Source: an uncultured Allomuricauda sp. (GTDB taxonomy: Bacteria > Bacteroidota > Bacteroidia > Flavobacteriales > Flavobacteriaceae). Taken from it: 64,000 nt of DNA. The translations under genes and the position numbers were made by a program. The notes below the pieces were generated by a model that saw only the letters and a program-made list of their open reading frames with translations, had not been told where the DNA came from and ran no database searches. This document shows positions 1-9,900 of this stretch, piece by piece; the stretch's first letter is position 1, and every line of letters starts with the position of its first letter. Where the stretch lies: the NCBI RefSeq assembly GCF_947501165.1, contig NZ_CANMUU010000001.1, forward strand, positions 62,001 through 126,000. Direction: 5' to 3'.

Positions 1-348
1 CTCGGCATATATCTTGTTGGCATAAGCATCGCCAGAAGCAATCATTCCAGCACTGTTCTTAATCCAAGCATACAACCATTCCTTGTCCAATCCTTCTTCT
101 TCGTACAATCTTGTCTCTACATTGGCCAACGCAGGACCTGTCATTTTTCTATTCAAAGCGTGACAAGCTGCACAATTCTGATTGAACAGCTGTTTCCCTT
201 TGGCGGCATCACCTCCAGCGGCACTGGATTCTTCCACAGCAGTTTCTTCTGCCGCAGCTTCCTCTTGTGCATAAAATGAAGTTGAAAAAAGTAGGAAAGA
301 AAGACCTAAAGCTTTTACTAATAGTTGGCGGTATAAAACCTTTTTCAT
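1..348 (-). CDS. c-type cytochrome, N-terminal part (cut by window edge)
   Basis: The first 116 codons are visible and the gene runs off the left edge. Residues 1-28 are a signal peptide (positive start, hydrophobic core, ending FYAQ), followed by an acidic Ala/Glu-rich linker. A heme c attachment motif CAACH lies at about residues 59-63, inside a class I cytochrome c type segment (KGKQLFNQNC...MTGPAL). The product is exported, and periplasmic electron transfer is expected. In Flavobacteriia the gene beside the SPOR/infB group is often the multiheme cytochrome of alternative complex III (ActA), and this is my inferred identity. It cannot be confirmed because the later heme motifs lie outside the window. 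It is divergent from the SPOR gene, with 237 bases between the two starts. Confidence 0.75.
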   Translation of the reverse strand, partial: MKKVLYRQLLVKALGLSFLLFSTSFYAQEEAAAEETAVEESSAAGGDAAKGKQLFNQNCAACHALNRKMTGPALANVETRLYEEEGLDKEWLYAWIKNSAGMIASGDAYANKIYAE

Positions 349-437
349 ACTTACGTAATTTCTGTCGAAATTTTTGGTACGGTTTTTTCTACTTTACGGC
401 AATAAAGAGAGAGTTTCTCCGTATTAAAAATTGGACA

Positions 438-445
438 CAAAAGTA
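438..445 (-). promoter_or_regulatory. possible -7 box for the cytochrome gene
   Basis: Read on the minus strand this is TACTTTTG, a full match to the Bacteroidota -7 consensus TAnnTTTG. It lies about 90 bases upstream of the cytochrome start. No convincing -33 TTG is seen at the usual spacing, so the call is weak. Confidence 0.35.
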
Positions 446-524
446 AGACATAGCGCGATTTTTTGAAATGTTAAGGGATTTATAAACACTAATTTATAAT
501 TATTCTAAATAATATGGTCGCTAC

Positions 525-552
525 TTGTTTAAGTATTAAAAATTTACATTTG
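525..552 (+). promoter_or_regulatory. promoter of the SPOR-domain gene
   Basis: TTG at 525-527, a 17-base spacer, then TACATTTG at 545-552. Both elements match the Bacteroidota sigma-A (sigma-ABfr) promoter. Transcription would start about 25-30 bases before the ATG at 586. Confidence 0.6.
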
Positions 553-585
553 TAAGCGTTCTAAATTTTAACAAAAATTCATTTT

Positions 586-960
586 ATGAAAAGTCTAGTG
601 TTTTTAGGGTTTGCAATGGTTTTCAGTGCTACTGTCTGCGCCCAAAATGGTAGTATCACTATTGAACAAGACCCAAAAATAGATCAGTTGTTAAAAGCGT
701 ATGCCACTGTCAATTCGAAAGCCGAATTCTATCAAATTCAGGTTGGATTTGGAAGCTATCAGAAGGCTCAAAACCTAAAGACACAAGTTGAACAGGATTT
801 CCCGGATTGGTACTCGAAAATTGAGTTTGAATCCCCTACTTATAGGGTGCGTTTGGGCAAATTCAGAACCCAACTGGAAGCGGAAAGAAAATACTTAGAA
901 GTCCGAAAAAAGTATCCGGACGCCATGCTTTTAAAACCAGAAAAAAAGGAACGAAAATAA
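586..960 (+). CDS. SPOR domain-containing exported protein
   Basis: A 124-residue protein. Residues 1-19 form a cleavable signal peptide (MKSLVFLGF...SATVCAQ). Residues 45-115 are a SPOR domain: the opening YQIQVGFGSYQKAQNLK and the later YRVRLGKFRTQLEAE are the two typical halves. SPOR domains bind denuded septal peptidoglycan, so a periplasmic cell-wall role is likely. The protein is very small, with almost nothing but the SPOR domain, which is usual for this gene beside infB in Flavobacteriia. It is a single gene with its own promoter (525-552) and a terminator immediately after the stop, convergent with infB. Confidence 0.85.
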   Translation: MKSLVFLGFAMVFSATVCAQNGSITIEQDPKIDQLLKAYATVNSKAEFYQIQVGFGSYQKAQNLKTQVEQDFPDWYSKIEFESPTYRVRLGKFRTQLEAERKYLEVRKKYPDAMLLKPEKKERK

Positions 961-961
961 A

Positions 962-983
962 AAAACCCGCAGTTGCGGGTTTT
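962..983. terminator. bidirectional terminator between SPOR gene and infB
   Basis: An inverted repeat with core ACCCGC-AGTT-GCGGGT, flanked by A-runs on the left and T-runs on the right. It can end transcription from both convergent genes. Confidence 0.85.
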
Positions 984-987
984 CTTT

Positions 988-3702
988 TTACAATGTTTTC
1001 TTTACTGCTACCTCTTGGAAGGCTTCAACAATATCTCCTTCTCTTATATCATTATAGTTTTTGATCTGGAGTCCACAATCATATCCTTTGGAAACTTCCT
1101 TCACATCATCTTTGAATCGTTTCAGAGAAGCCAATTCTCCTGTTAGAATGACAACTCCATCTCGAATCAATCGAATTTGGGAATTTCTGAAAATCTTCCC
1201 ACTGGTTACCATACATCCTGCAATGGTTCCAATCTTTGAAATCTTGAAAGTTTCACGAATTTCTGCATTACCTGTAATCTCTTCTTTGATTTCAGGAGAC
1301 AACATTCCTTCCATGGCATCTTTCAAATCATTGATTGCATCATAGATGATGGAGTACATTCGGATGTCTATTTCCTCACGGTCAGCAACGGCTCTTGCAT
1401 TGCCCATAGGCCTCACATTAAATCCTATGATAATTGCATCCGAAGCACTTGCCAACAGTACATCTGATTCAGTAATTGCCCCAACTGCCTTATGGATAAT
1501 ATTTACTTGTATCTCGTCCGTAGACAATTTTTGGAATGAATCTGTCAACGCCTCTACAGAACCGTCCACATCTCCTTTAAGGATTATATTCAATTCTTTA
1601 AAGTCGCCCAGCGCAATTCTACGTCCAATCTCATCCAAGGTAATATGACGTTGCGTACGAACGGATTGTTCTCTTTGTAATTGAGAACGCTTAGCCGCTA
1701 TTTGCTTCGCTTCCCGCTCATCATCAAGCACATTGAACCTATCGCCGGCTTGAGGCGCACCGTCCAGACCCAGAATGGATACCGGAGTAGCGGGACCTAC
1801 TTTTTTAATGTCCTTACCACGTTCATCCTGCATGGCTTTTACTTTTCCACTACAGGTACCTGCCAAAACGTAATCTCCTATTTCAATGGTTCCTGCTTGC
1901 ACCAATACCGTAGATACATAGCCTCTACCCTTGTCCAAGAAGGCTTCAACAACCGTACCCGAAGCTAACTTATCAGGATTGGCTTTAAGTTCTAACAATT
2001 CGGCCTCCAACAATACCTTTTCCAAGAGTTCTTTCACTCCTTGTCCAGTTTTTGCAGATATGTCATGGGACTGTATTTTTCCTCCCCAATCTTCAACCAA
2101 AAGGTTCATGGCGGCAAGGCCTTCTTTTATCTTATCTGGATTAGCCGTAGGCTTATCAATCTTATTTATGGCAAATACAATAGGAACACCCGCAGCCTGT
2201 GCATGGCTAATTGCTTCTTTGGTCTGCGGCATTATATCATCATCCGCAGCAACCACGATTATGGCAATATCTGTTACTTGAGCCCCACGTGCACGCATCG
2301 CGGTAAACGCCTCGTGACCCGGAGTATCCAAGAACGTAATTTTCTGACCATCTTCCAGCATAACTCCATAAGCTCCGATATGCTGTGTAATCCCACCACT
2401 TTCGCCTGCAATTACGTTTTCCTCTCGGATATAATCCAGTAAGGATGTCTTACCGTGGTCTACGTGACCCATTACGGTTACGATAGGTGCCCTTGGTTTC
2501 AAATCTTCGGGAGTATCTTCTACTTCCTCAATGGACTCCTCAATTTCGGCGGTAACAAACTCTACTTGATAACCAAACTCATCTGCCACTATGGAAAGTG
2601 TTTCTGCGTCCAACCTTTGGTTCATGGTCATCATGATTCCCAAAGACATACAGGCCGAAATAATATCGGTCGTGGAAACATTCATCATTGTAGCCACTTC
2701 ATTGACAGTGACAAACTCGGTTACCTTGAGTGTTTTGCTTTCAAGTTCCTGTAACTCGAGGTCTTTCTCGGTCTGTTGCCTATGCTGATCTCTTTTCTCC
2801 CTTCGGTATTTTGCTCCTTTTCCTTTACTGGTCTTACCTTGAAGTTTCTCTAAGGTCTCACGAACCTGCTTTTGTACTTCTTCTTCAGTAGGCTCAACTT
2901 TTGGAGCATTGCTTCTTTGTCCTCCCCTTCTATTCTGCCCGTTGTTGCCACGATTACCGTTACGGTTCCCAGATTGAGGGCCTGTTTTACTGACAATACG
3001 CTTTCTTCGCTTTTTCCGGTCTGTTGCCGAGTTGCCAGAAGAAGCATTGTCTTTATTCTCTTCTTTCTTCTTTTTAGGCCTTTCAAACTTGGACAGGTCA
3101 ATTTTATCCCCAGTAATTTTAGGCCCAGAAAGTTTTTTGTACTGTGTCTGAATCGTCTCAGGTTCGCCTTGGGGCTCTTCCTCTTTAGCTTTTTCTTCAG
3201 TTTTAACTTCCTCTTTCGGAGCTTTCTTCTCAACTACTGGCTGCTCAACCTCTTGAACAACACTTTCCTCTACTTTAACCTTTTCCTCTTGTTTTGGTTC
3301 CTCAACCTTTTCTTTTTCTTGGGTCTTTGAAGATTTGTTTTCCAAATCAATCTTACCCACAGTTTTTGGTCCAGAAAGCTCCGCCTTAGCCTTAATAACC
3401 TGACTATCGGCGTTTCTACGTTCCCGCGCTATACGGCGTTCTTCCTGTTCCTGTTCCATTTGGATACGAAGGGCCTCTTTCTCCTTTCGCTTTTCCTCTC
3501 CTACTTCTTTGGAGGCGACCTTTTTACTCTTATCCGTTTGGAATTCATCCAACAAGACCTGATACACCTCATCACTGATTTTGGTGGTAGGACGTGCCTC
3601 AATATCATGTCCTTGTGACGCTAGATGGTCCACGGCCCTATCCAATGAAATGTTCAGTTCTCTTAGAACTTTATTAAGTCGTATTGTTGGGTTTCCTGCC
3701 AT
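988..3702 (-). CDS. infB: translation initiation factor IF-2
   Basis: A 904-residue GTPase that places initiator fMet-tRNA on the 30S subunit and promotes subunit joining. Residues 1-60 are the IF2 N-terminal helical domain. Residues 65-310 are a long, charged, low-complexity linker rich in Lys/Glu followed by an Asn/Gly/Arg-rich stretch. The G domain follows, with G1 GHVDHGKT near 412-419, DTPGHEAF near 460 and NKID near 510. Domains II to IV complete the C-terminus. It ends the rimP-nusA-infB operon, 44 bases after nusA. The start [16 protein letters not shown] is the standard Bacteroidota one. Length is normal for the phylum. Confidence 0.98.
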   Translation of the reverse strand: MAGNPTIRLNKVLRELNISLDRAVDHLASQGHDIEARPTTKISDEVYQVLLDEFQTDKSKKVASKEVGEEKRKEKEALRIQMEQEQEERRIARERRNADSQVIKAKAELSGPKTVGKIDLENKSSKTQEKEKVEEPKQEEKVKVEESVVQEVEQPVVEKKAPKEEVKTEEKAKEEEPQGEPETIQTQYKKLSGPKITGDKIDLSKFERPKKKKEENKDNASSGNSATDRKKRRKRIVSKTGPQSGNRNGNRGNNGQNRRGGQRSNAPKVEPTEEEVQKQVRETLEKLQGKTSKGKGAKYRREKRDQHRQQTEKDLELQELESKTLKVTEFVTVNEVATMMNVSTTDIISACMSLGIMMTMNQRLDAETLSIVADEFGYQVEFVTAEIEESIEEVEDTPEDLKPRAPIVTVMGHVDHGKTSLLDYIREENVIAGESGGITQHIGAYGVMLEDGQKITFLDTPGHEAFTAMRARGAQVTDIAIIVVAADDDIMPQTKEAISHAQAAGVPIVFAINKIDKPTANPDKIKEGLAAMNLLVEDWGGKIQSHDISAKTGQGVKELLEKVLLEAELLELKANPDKLASGTVVEAFLDKGRGYVSTVLVQAGTIEIGDYVLAGTCSGKVKAMQDERGKDIKKVGPATPVSILGLDGAPQAGDRFNVLDDEREAKQIAAKRSQLQREQSVRTQRHITLDEIGRRIALGDFKELNIILKGDVDGSVEALTDSFQKLSTDEIQVNIIHKAVGAITESDVLLASASDAIIIGFNVRPMGNARAVADREEIDIRMYSIIYDAINDLKDAMEGMLSPEIKEEITGNAEIRETFKISKIGTIAGCMVTSGKIFRNSQIRLIRDGVVILTGELASLKRFKDDVKEVSKGYDCGLQIKNYNDIREGDIVEAFQEVAVKKTL

Positions 3703-3746
3703 AAATACTTTTTCCTGCCCTTAAAATTCGGTGCTAATATACTAGT

Positions 3747-4979
3747 TTAATCTTCAAACTCTTCTTTAAGGATACGAACTACATCATATACTGTTTCATC
3801 TTCCAAATCAGTTCGTTTTATCAAATCCTCAACATCTTGCTCCAATACACTTCTTGCTGTATCCAGTCCAATCTTTTTGAACTCTTCAATTACCCAGCCT
3901 TCTATCTCATCTGAAAATTCGGTCAACTCTACATCTTCTTCAACACCTTCACGGAATACATCAATTTCATAACCAGTTAATTGACCTGCCAATCTAATGT
4001 TATGACCTCCCCTACCGATAGCTTTAGAAACTTCTTCTGGCTTCAAGTAGACCTGAGCTGTTTTCTTTTCATCGTTCAGTTTTACAGATGACACTCGTGC
4101 TGGACTTAGAGCTCGTGTTACCATTAACTGCGAATTGTTGGTCCAGTTAATAACATCTATGTTTTCATTCCCCAATTCACGAACAATCCCATGGATTCTT
4201 GAACCTTTCATTCCCACACATGCACCAACCGGGTCAATTCTATCATCATAAGAATCTACAGCAACCTTAGCTTTTTCCCCGGGGATACGAACCGCCTTTT
4301 TAATGGTTATCAAACCATCAAAAACTTCAGGAATTTCTTGGAAGAACAATTGCTCCAAGAATAAAGGAGATGTCCGTGACATAATAATCGCCGGTTTGTT
4401 TCCTTTTAATTCAACGCTCTCAATCACTCCTCGTACATTATCTCCTTTTCTAAAAAAGTCAGATGGAATCTGTTTTTCCTTGGGAAGAATGATTTCGTTC
4501 CCCTCGTCATCCAACAAAATAATGGCCTTATGACGAATATGATGCACCTCTGCGGTGTATATTTCACCTTCCAGGTCTTTAAATTGCTTGTATATAGTGG
4601 TATTATCGTGCTCATGAATCTTGGAAATAAGATTTTGACGAAGGGCCAAAATAGAACGACGTCCCAAATCCATCAATTTTACTTCCTCGGACACATCTTC
4701 CCCTACTTCAAAATCAGGTTCAATTTTTCTTGCCTCTGTCAACGAGATTTCCTCGTTGGGTTCTTCAACAGCTCCATCTTCGACAACAATTCTATTCCTC
4801 CAAATTTCCAAATCCCCTTTATCAGGGTTGATAATGATATCGAAATTCTCGTCAGAACCAAATTTCCGTTTTAGGGCGCTTCGGAAAACTTCTTCCAAAA
4901 TTGCCATTAGGGTAACCCTATCAATAAACTTATCGTCCTTAAATTCCGAAAAGGATTCGATGAGCGCTAGGTTTTCCAT
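3747..4979 (-). CDS. nusA: transcription termination/antitermination factor NusA
   Basis: A 410-residue RNA polymerase-binding factor controlling pausing, termination and antitermination. The N-terminal polymerase-binding domain covers about 1-125, an S1 domain about 130-200 (EIYTAEVHHIRHKAIILLDD), and two KH domains follow with GMKGSRI near 254 and the GxxG-type AIGRGGHNIRLA near 320. The short acidic tail replaces the acidic repeats of proteobacterial NusA, as usual in Bacteroidota. It sits 13 bases after rimP and before infB, the conserved order. In other bacteria NusA regulates its own operon by attenuation; see the hairpin in the rimP leader. Confidence 0.97.
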   Translation of the reverse strand: MENLALIESFSEFKDDKFIDRVTLMAILEEVFRSALKRKFGSDENFDIIINPDKGDLEIWRNRIVVEDGAVEEPNEEISLTEARKIEPDFEVGEDVSEEVKLMDLGRRSILALRQNLISKIHEHDNTTIYKQFKDLEGEIYTAEVHHIRHKAIILLDDEGNEIILPKEKQIPSDFFRKGDNVRGVIESVELKGNKPAIIMSRTSPLFLEQLFFQEIPEVFDGLITIKKAVRIPGEKAKVAVDSYDDRIDPVGACVGMKGSRIHGIVRELGNENIDVINWTNNSQLMVTRALSPARVSSVKLNDEKKTAQVYLKPEEVSKAIGRGGHNIRLAGQLTGYEIDVFREGVEEDVELTEFSDEIEGWVIEEFKKIGLDTARSVLEQDVEDLIKRTDLEDETVYDVVRILKEEFED

Positions 4980-4992
4980 TTTTGAACTACAA

Positions 4993-5454
4993 TTAAAATT
5001 TTAATACAACTTTCGCTTCTTCAATTTCAGAAAACACAATATCCTGTTTTTTCTGAACCGTAACTTTTCCCTTACCCACAGGTTTAGCTTCTCTAGCTTT
5101 CCATTCAAGGGTAATGTGCGCTTCGGCCACTTGGGCCAGATTCCCCTCAAACTCTCCGCTTGTGGTTCTAACCTTTAATTTTCGACCCAGGTTTTTTTTA
5201 TATTGTCTCGGTAGGTGAAGTGGCGAAGTGGCTCCTGCAGAGGTCACTTCCAAAGAAAAATCCTCTTCTTCCCTATCCAAGTTATGCTCAATAGCACGGC
5301 TAATATTCATACAATCCTTCAAATTTACCCCTTCATCTCCGTCGATAACCACTTTAATCGTGTTATCGCCTCCCACGGTATAGTCTATTAAGAACAAGGA
5401 TGGATGTTCTTCTAAGGCTTCATTCAATAATGTGGTCACTTTCTCCTTCAACAT
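4993..5454 (-). CDS. rimP: ribosome maturation factor RimP
   Basis: A 153-residue protein needed for 30S subunit assembly. The N-terminal alpha/beta domain includes DYTVGGDNTIKVVIDGDEGV and DCMNISRAIE, and the diagnostic YSLEVTSAGATSPL-like motif appears here as FSLEVTSAGATSPLHLPRQY near 83-102. The C-terminal SH3-like domain follows (KVRTTSGEFEGNL). It is the first gene of the rimP-nusA-infB operon, and its promoter overlaps the end of the upstream peptidase gene. Confidence 0.95.
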   Translation of the reverse strand: MLKEKVTTLLNEALEEHPSLFLIDYTVGGDNTIKVVIDGDEGVNLKDCMNISRAIEHNLDREEEDFSLEVTSAGATSPLHLPRQYKKNLGRKLKVRTTSGEFEGNLAQVAEAHITLEWKAREAKPVGKGKVTVQKKQDIVFSEIEEAKVVLKF

Positions 5455-5477
5455 AGAATCGAGTATAAGTAATAAAA

Positions 5478-5498
5478 GAGGGGACTAGAAGTCCCCTC
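5478..5498 (-). terminator. hairpin: peptidase-gene terminator lying in the rimP leader
   Basis: An 8-bp perfect stem GAGGGGAC / GTCCCCTC with a 5-base loop. On the minus strand it is followed by TTTTATTA. It can end the transcript of the metallopeptidase gene. The rimP promoter candidate at 5526-5555 lies upstream of it, so it would also be part of the rimP-nusA-infB leader, where it could act as an attenuator. Confidence 0.7.
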
Positions 5499-5525
5499 AT
5501 GAATACTATTATCCGTTCAGTGGTG

Positions 5526-5555
5526 CAAATATAATAATAAAACGTCTTAGTACAA
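5526..5555 (-). promoter_or_regulatory. promoter of rimP-nusA-infB
   Basis: On the minus strand TTG (5553-5555), a 19-base spacer, then TATATTTG (5526-5533), a full match to TTG-N17-19-TAnnTTTG. The -33 element falls inside the last codons of the peptidase gene. The transcript would begin near 5520 with a leader of about 65 bases. Confidence 0.6.
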
Positions 5556-6416
5556 AAAGTTCAAAGCAGTAATATCATTGCTATTGAATTCACCATCCAC
5601 ACCACTGTTAAAACAGGCTAGCATTAGAGATGTGGGGTCGAACCCTGTGGGTGTTCCAGGAATTGGATTGGCTCCAAAAGGGGCCACACCCTCATTGATG
5701 TTTTCACCGCAGCTTTGTCTGCTGAACCAATCCGTGTGTCTAAAGCCAACAGAATGTCCAATTTCATGTGTAATTACATGCTCATTGACATTCGTTGAAA
5801 ATCCGCTCAACCCATAAATTTGTATAAATTTATTAGGATTGCCTCCACTTGGAAAACCAGCTACACCGCCACTTACACCAGGGTTGTTTATAGTGTTGTT
5901 GTACACTACCATATCCTTATCTCCAAAGTCGGTCCCAAAGGTCAAATCAAGTGTTATACTTAAGTTCAAACGATTGTAGTTGTTCACCGCCCACTGTAAA
6001 GCAGTACGTTCTTTGTTGGATAGTGCAAAAGGGCTACCCGTATAACCTATAATGGTTAGCGTTCTGGGACTTACCAAGTTGTTGGTGTGATATTGACCTA
6101 CTGAACGGTCCAAGGAGGCGATGTAATCAAATTGCTCTTTGGAAATGGCAATATCATCTTCAATTCCATAACGTTGCTCCACTGTACCATCAGGTAAATG
6201 AAAATCAACAACTTTGATTTCTCCAACATTAAAAAAGTTGCTCTTAAATACATCTGTAACTTCTTCCGTCACCACTAGTTTTGGGGCTTCTGAAACTTCG
6301 ACGTTCTCGTCAATTGTAGTCTGCGGGGTTTGCTGCGTATCAACGGAGTCTTTGTCACATGCGTTTAGGGCAAAAAGCATGATTAAAGCTCCGGATACCA
6401 ATTTAATTTGTCTCAT
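5547..6416 (-). CDS. dual-action HEIGH metallopeptidase (M57-like) lipoprotein
   Basis: A 289-residue lipoprotein using the ATG at 6416. An in-frame upstream start would add 13 residues before the signal peptide and is less likely. The signal peptide ends in a lipobox (MLFALNAC), so the protein is anchored to the outer membrane or periplasmic face. A zinc-binding HEIGHSVGFRHTDW motif lies near residue 214, the signature of peptidase family M57, which is related to astacin-like metzincins (two His, Glu base and a third His). The middle part predicts a globular protease domain. The substrate is unknown. It stands alone, with a terminator just downstream. Confidence 0.85.
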   Translation of the reverse strand: MRQIKLVSGALIMLFALNACDKDSVDTQQTPQTTIDENVEVSEAPKLVVTEEVTDVFKSNFFNVGEIKVVDFHLPDGTVEQRYGIEDDIAISKEQFDYIASLDRSVGQYHTNNLVSPRTLTIIGYTGSPFALSNKERTALQWAVNNYNRLNLSITLDLTFGTDFGDKDMVVYNNTINNPGVSGGVAGFPSGGNPNKFIQIYGLSGFSTNVNEHVITHEIGHSVGFRHTDWFSRQSCGENINEGVAPFGANPIPGTPTGFDPTSLMLACFNSGVDGEFNSNDITALNFLY

Positions 6417-6701
6417 AAAATGTAGAATTACGTTAATAAATAGGTTAAAATTCATCAGTAATTTACTACAATTTTTGTTTAATTTAATATTTTGTTAACA
6501 ACTTGTAATGTTGATTCTACAAAACTCAAGGTTTAAGCGCAGCTTTTTTGGATAAAAAATTTAAGATGACGACTAAGCAAAGTGATTTTTAGGTTACAAT
6601 CATTATTCCCATAACTGTTTATCCTGATAGCATGTTAGAATTGAAACGTAAGAAGCGAAAAGGTTATGGCAGATTAATGGGATTTTGAAAAAATCCATAA
6701 A

Positions 6702-6725
6702 AAAACTCCCCGATTAGGGAGTTTT
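6702..6725 (-). terminator. terminator of tRNA-Gln
   Basis: A perfect inverted repeat AAAACTCCC / GGGAGTTTT with a 6-base loop. On the minus strand it is followed by further T residues and lies 12 bases after the tRNA. Confidence 0.85.
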
Positions 6726-6737
6726 AAGGAAAAGTTG

Positions 6738-6809
6738 TTGGCCTACAAGGACTCGAACCTTGAACGACTGAACCAAAATCAGCTGTGTTACCAATTACAC
6801 CATAGGCCA
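6738..6809 (-). tRNA. tRNA-Gln (anticodon TTG)
   Basis: A 72-base cloverleaf on the minus strand. The acceptor stem TGGCCTA/TAGGCCA pairs fully. The anticodon arm CTGA-TTTTGGT-TCAG gives anticodon UUG, and the T arm contains GGTTCGAGTCC. The 3' CCA is not encoded. It stands alone between the peptidase and the DUF2723 gene. The remaining intergenic DNA from 6417 to 6979 holds only the tRNA and its terminator as far as I can see. Confidence 0.95.
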
Positions 6810-6979
6810 GTACTAACTTTTGAGCGTGCAAATTTAAGACAAACTTTTTTTTAGGCAAATATTTTAAGAAGAATCGGTTATAATTCTTGCGTCACCCCTG
6901 TGTTAAACCTTTTGCAAAAAGGGGCATGGGTCTGTGTGAGATTTACTAAATTCGCCCCAACTTGGTAAACACCAATTAT

Positions 6980-9900
6980 ATGTTTGCAAAAGACTTCAAA
7001 AAATGGGATACCCTCCTAGGTTGGGTTTCCTTCGCTATAGCCTTTATTGTTTATGCCCTTACCATAGAACCTACTGGAAGTTTTTGGGATGCTGGTGAAT
7101 ACATAAGCACCTCAGCCAAATTACAAGTGGGGCACCCTCCCGGGGCTCCTTTATTGCAAATGATAGGTGCATTTTTTGCCATGTTCGCTTTTGGCGATAC
7201 TTCTAAAGTGGCTCTAATGGTGAACTCCGTCTCCATAGTTTCGAGTGCTTTTGCTGTTTTGTTCACTTTTTGGATCATTACCAACATGACTCGTAAAATG
7301 GTCGTGAAGAAAAAGCCTCTTACCAATAGCAAAGCTATTGCAGTACTGGGAAGTGGTTTGGTCGGCGCACTTACTTTTACTTTTTCAGACAGTTTTTGGT
7401 TCAATGCTGTGGAAACTGAAGTATATGCCATGGCCAGTTTCATCATGGCCCTATTGCTATGGCTGGGATTAAAATGGACAGACAGCCTAGAGGAAAACAG
7501 AGGTAATAGATGGCTTCTGCTCATCTGCTTTTTGGTAGGTTTCACCTTCGGGATACAATTTATGGGCTTTTTGGCCATTCCTTCAATTGGATTGCTCTAC
7601 TACTTTAAAAAATATCAGACCACAACTGTCAAAAACTTTCTTTTGGCCAATATCGTGGTAATCACATTTTTGATTTTGGTTTATAAATTCTCCCTAACCT
7701 ATGTTCTCAAACTATTTGGTTGGAGTGAAGTTTTCTTTATCAATACCATAGGATTACCTTTTAATTCGGGTACTATAATTATGGGGCTTCTTTTTATTGC
7801 AGCCTTTTATTTTGGATTGCGATACACTCGAAAAAATCAATTTTACACAGGCAATACCGTTGTACTTTGCCTGATGTTCTTGATTTTGGGATTCTCTTCT
7901 TGGTTGATGCTTCCCATTCGGGCCAACGCAAAAACCGTAGTAAATGAGAACGACCCTTCTGATGCACGTTCCCTACTGGCCTACTATAATAGGGAACAAT
8001 ATCCAGGTGTGGAAAGCCCATTCTATGGAGCATACTACTCCGATACTTTCGCACCAGCAGGAGATGATATTGATGACAGGCCTAAATATGAGAAAGATGA
8101 AAAATTGGGCAAATACGTTATAGTAAACAATTATAAAAATGCCCTTCAAGGGCCAAACGCTAAACACGTAGGTATTTTGCCCAGATTATGGAGCGATCAA
8201 CATGCCGAAAACTATATGCGGTATTTTGGCACTTTGGAATTCAGAATAAAATCAGAGTATATTTCAAACAATGAGCTTCGGGAAGCCGTGGCGCAGTTCA
8301 AAGGAGCGCATGCGCAAGGCGAATTGGATACAGATCAATACATTCGCTTTTTACGAGACTTTAGCGAATATATTGAAGTAGAACCTCCTTCCCTTTGGCA
8401 GAACATCAAATATCTTTTCGAGTTCCAGTTTGGGTATATGTATACACGTTACTTTATGTGGAACTTTGTTGGACGGCAAAATGATGTGCAAGGCCGCTAC
8501 GATGGCAACGGAAATTGGTTGAGTGGCATTGATTTTGTGGACAGCCTTCGTTTGGGCAGTCAGAAGAATTTACCGAGCGATTGGAAAAACAACAAAGCTA
8601 GAAACACCTATTTTTTCCTCCCGCTTATTCTGGGCATCATAGGGATTGTGTTTCAAATTTCACGGAATCCAAAACAGTTTTGGGTCTTGTTCGTGTTTTT
8701 TATGTTTACAGGGTTGGCCATACAATTTTATACTAACCCCTATATTTTCCAACCTAGGGAAAGAGATTATTCTCTGGTAGGTTCTTTCTTTATATTCTGT
8801 ATTTGGATTGGTCTGGGTGTATATGGATTATTTGATGAATTTAGAAAATTACTTTCTGCCAAGATAGCGGCTCCTGCCATTACCGCACTATGTTTACTGG
8901 CTGTTCCCCTTCTTATGGGTTTCCAAAATTGGGATGACCATGACCGTTCTGGAAGATATACGGCACAGTCTGCCGCAAAGGCCTATCTAGACTCTTGTCA
9001 AGAAGATGCCGGAGCCATCTTGTTCACCATAGGGGACAACGATACGTTCCCTTTATGGTATGTTCAAGAAATTGAAGGATATAGAACCGATGTTAGAATT
9101 GTGAACACAAGTCTTTTTGCCACGGATTGGTACATTGACCAAATGAAACGTAAAGCCTATGAAAGTAATCCTATTCCATCCCAATTGACCCATGATAAAT
9201 ACCATTACGGGTCCAGGGATGCCATATACCACCAACCCATTACTGATAATAGATGGAGCATCAAAGATTTTATAAACTGGGTGGGGAGCGATAAGCCCCA
9301 GACCAAATTAAAATATCTTTTTGAAAAACAGGGAGCAGACCTCAGCCAGTACCCTGAAGGAACTCTCGACATTGTTTACTATCCTACCAACAAAATCAGA
9401 ATACCCGTTAACAAACAAAACGTTTTGGAAAGTGGTTTGGTCAAGGAAAAAGATGCTGATCTAATTGTGGATTATATTGATGTTGATCTTCCGCAAAGTG
9501 CACTTCCCAAGAATAGGATTTTGATGCTGGACCTAATCGCCAACAATGATTGGAAAAGGCCCATTTATTTCTCAGGAGGAAGTTTTGACAAGGCCGAATA
9601 CATTTGGATGAAGGATTATCTTCAATTAGATGGTTTGGTATATAAACTTGTTCCTATTCGAACCGAAAACCGAAACAGTTTTGAAATGGGTCGCATAGAC
9701 AGTGATTTGATGTACGATATTGTCAAGAAATGGGATTGGGGCAATTCAGGAAGTACAGAGATTTACCATGACCCCCAAACCCGTTCCCAAGGACTTTCCT
9801 TTAGAAGCAATCTAGCACGCCTAACGGAAACTTTGATTGCTCAAAATGAAATAGAGAAAGCCAAAGATGTCATTAACATCGCCATGACCAACTTGCCTTT

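Noticed and set aside
586..615. Possible hairpins in the 349-585 gap
   Set aside because: Only A/T-rich stretches without a stable stem; the promoter elements are sufficient to explain the region.
1061..3330. Several plus-strand ORFs of 65-152 codons opposite infB
   Set aside because: They lie fully inside infB on the other strand, lack recognisable domains, and have codon use expected for shadows of the GC pattern.
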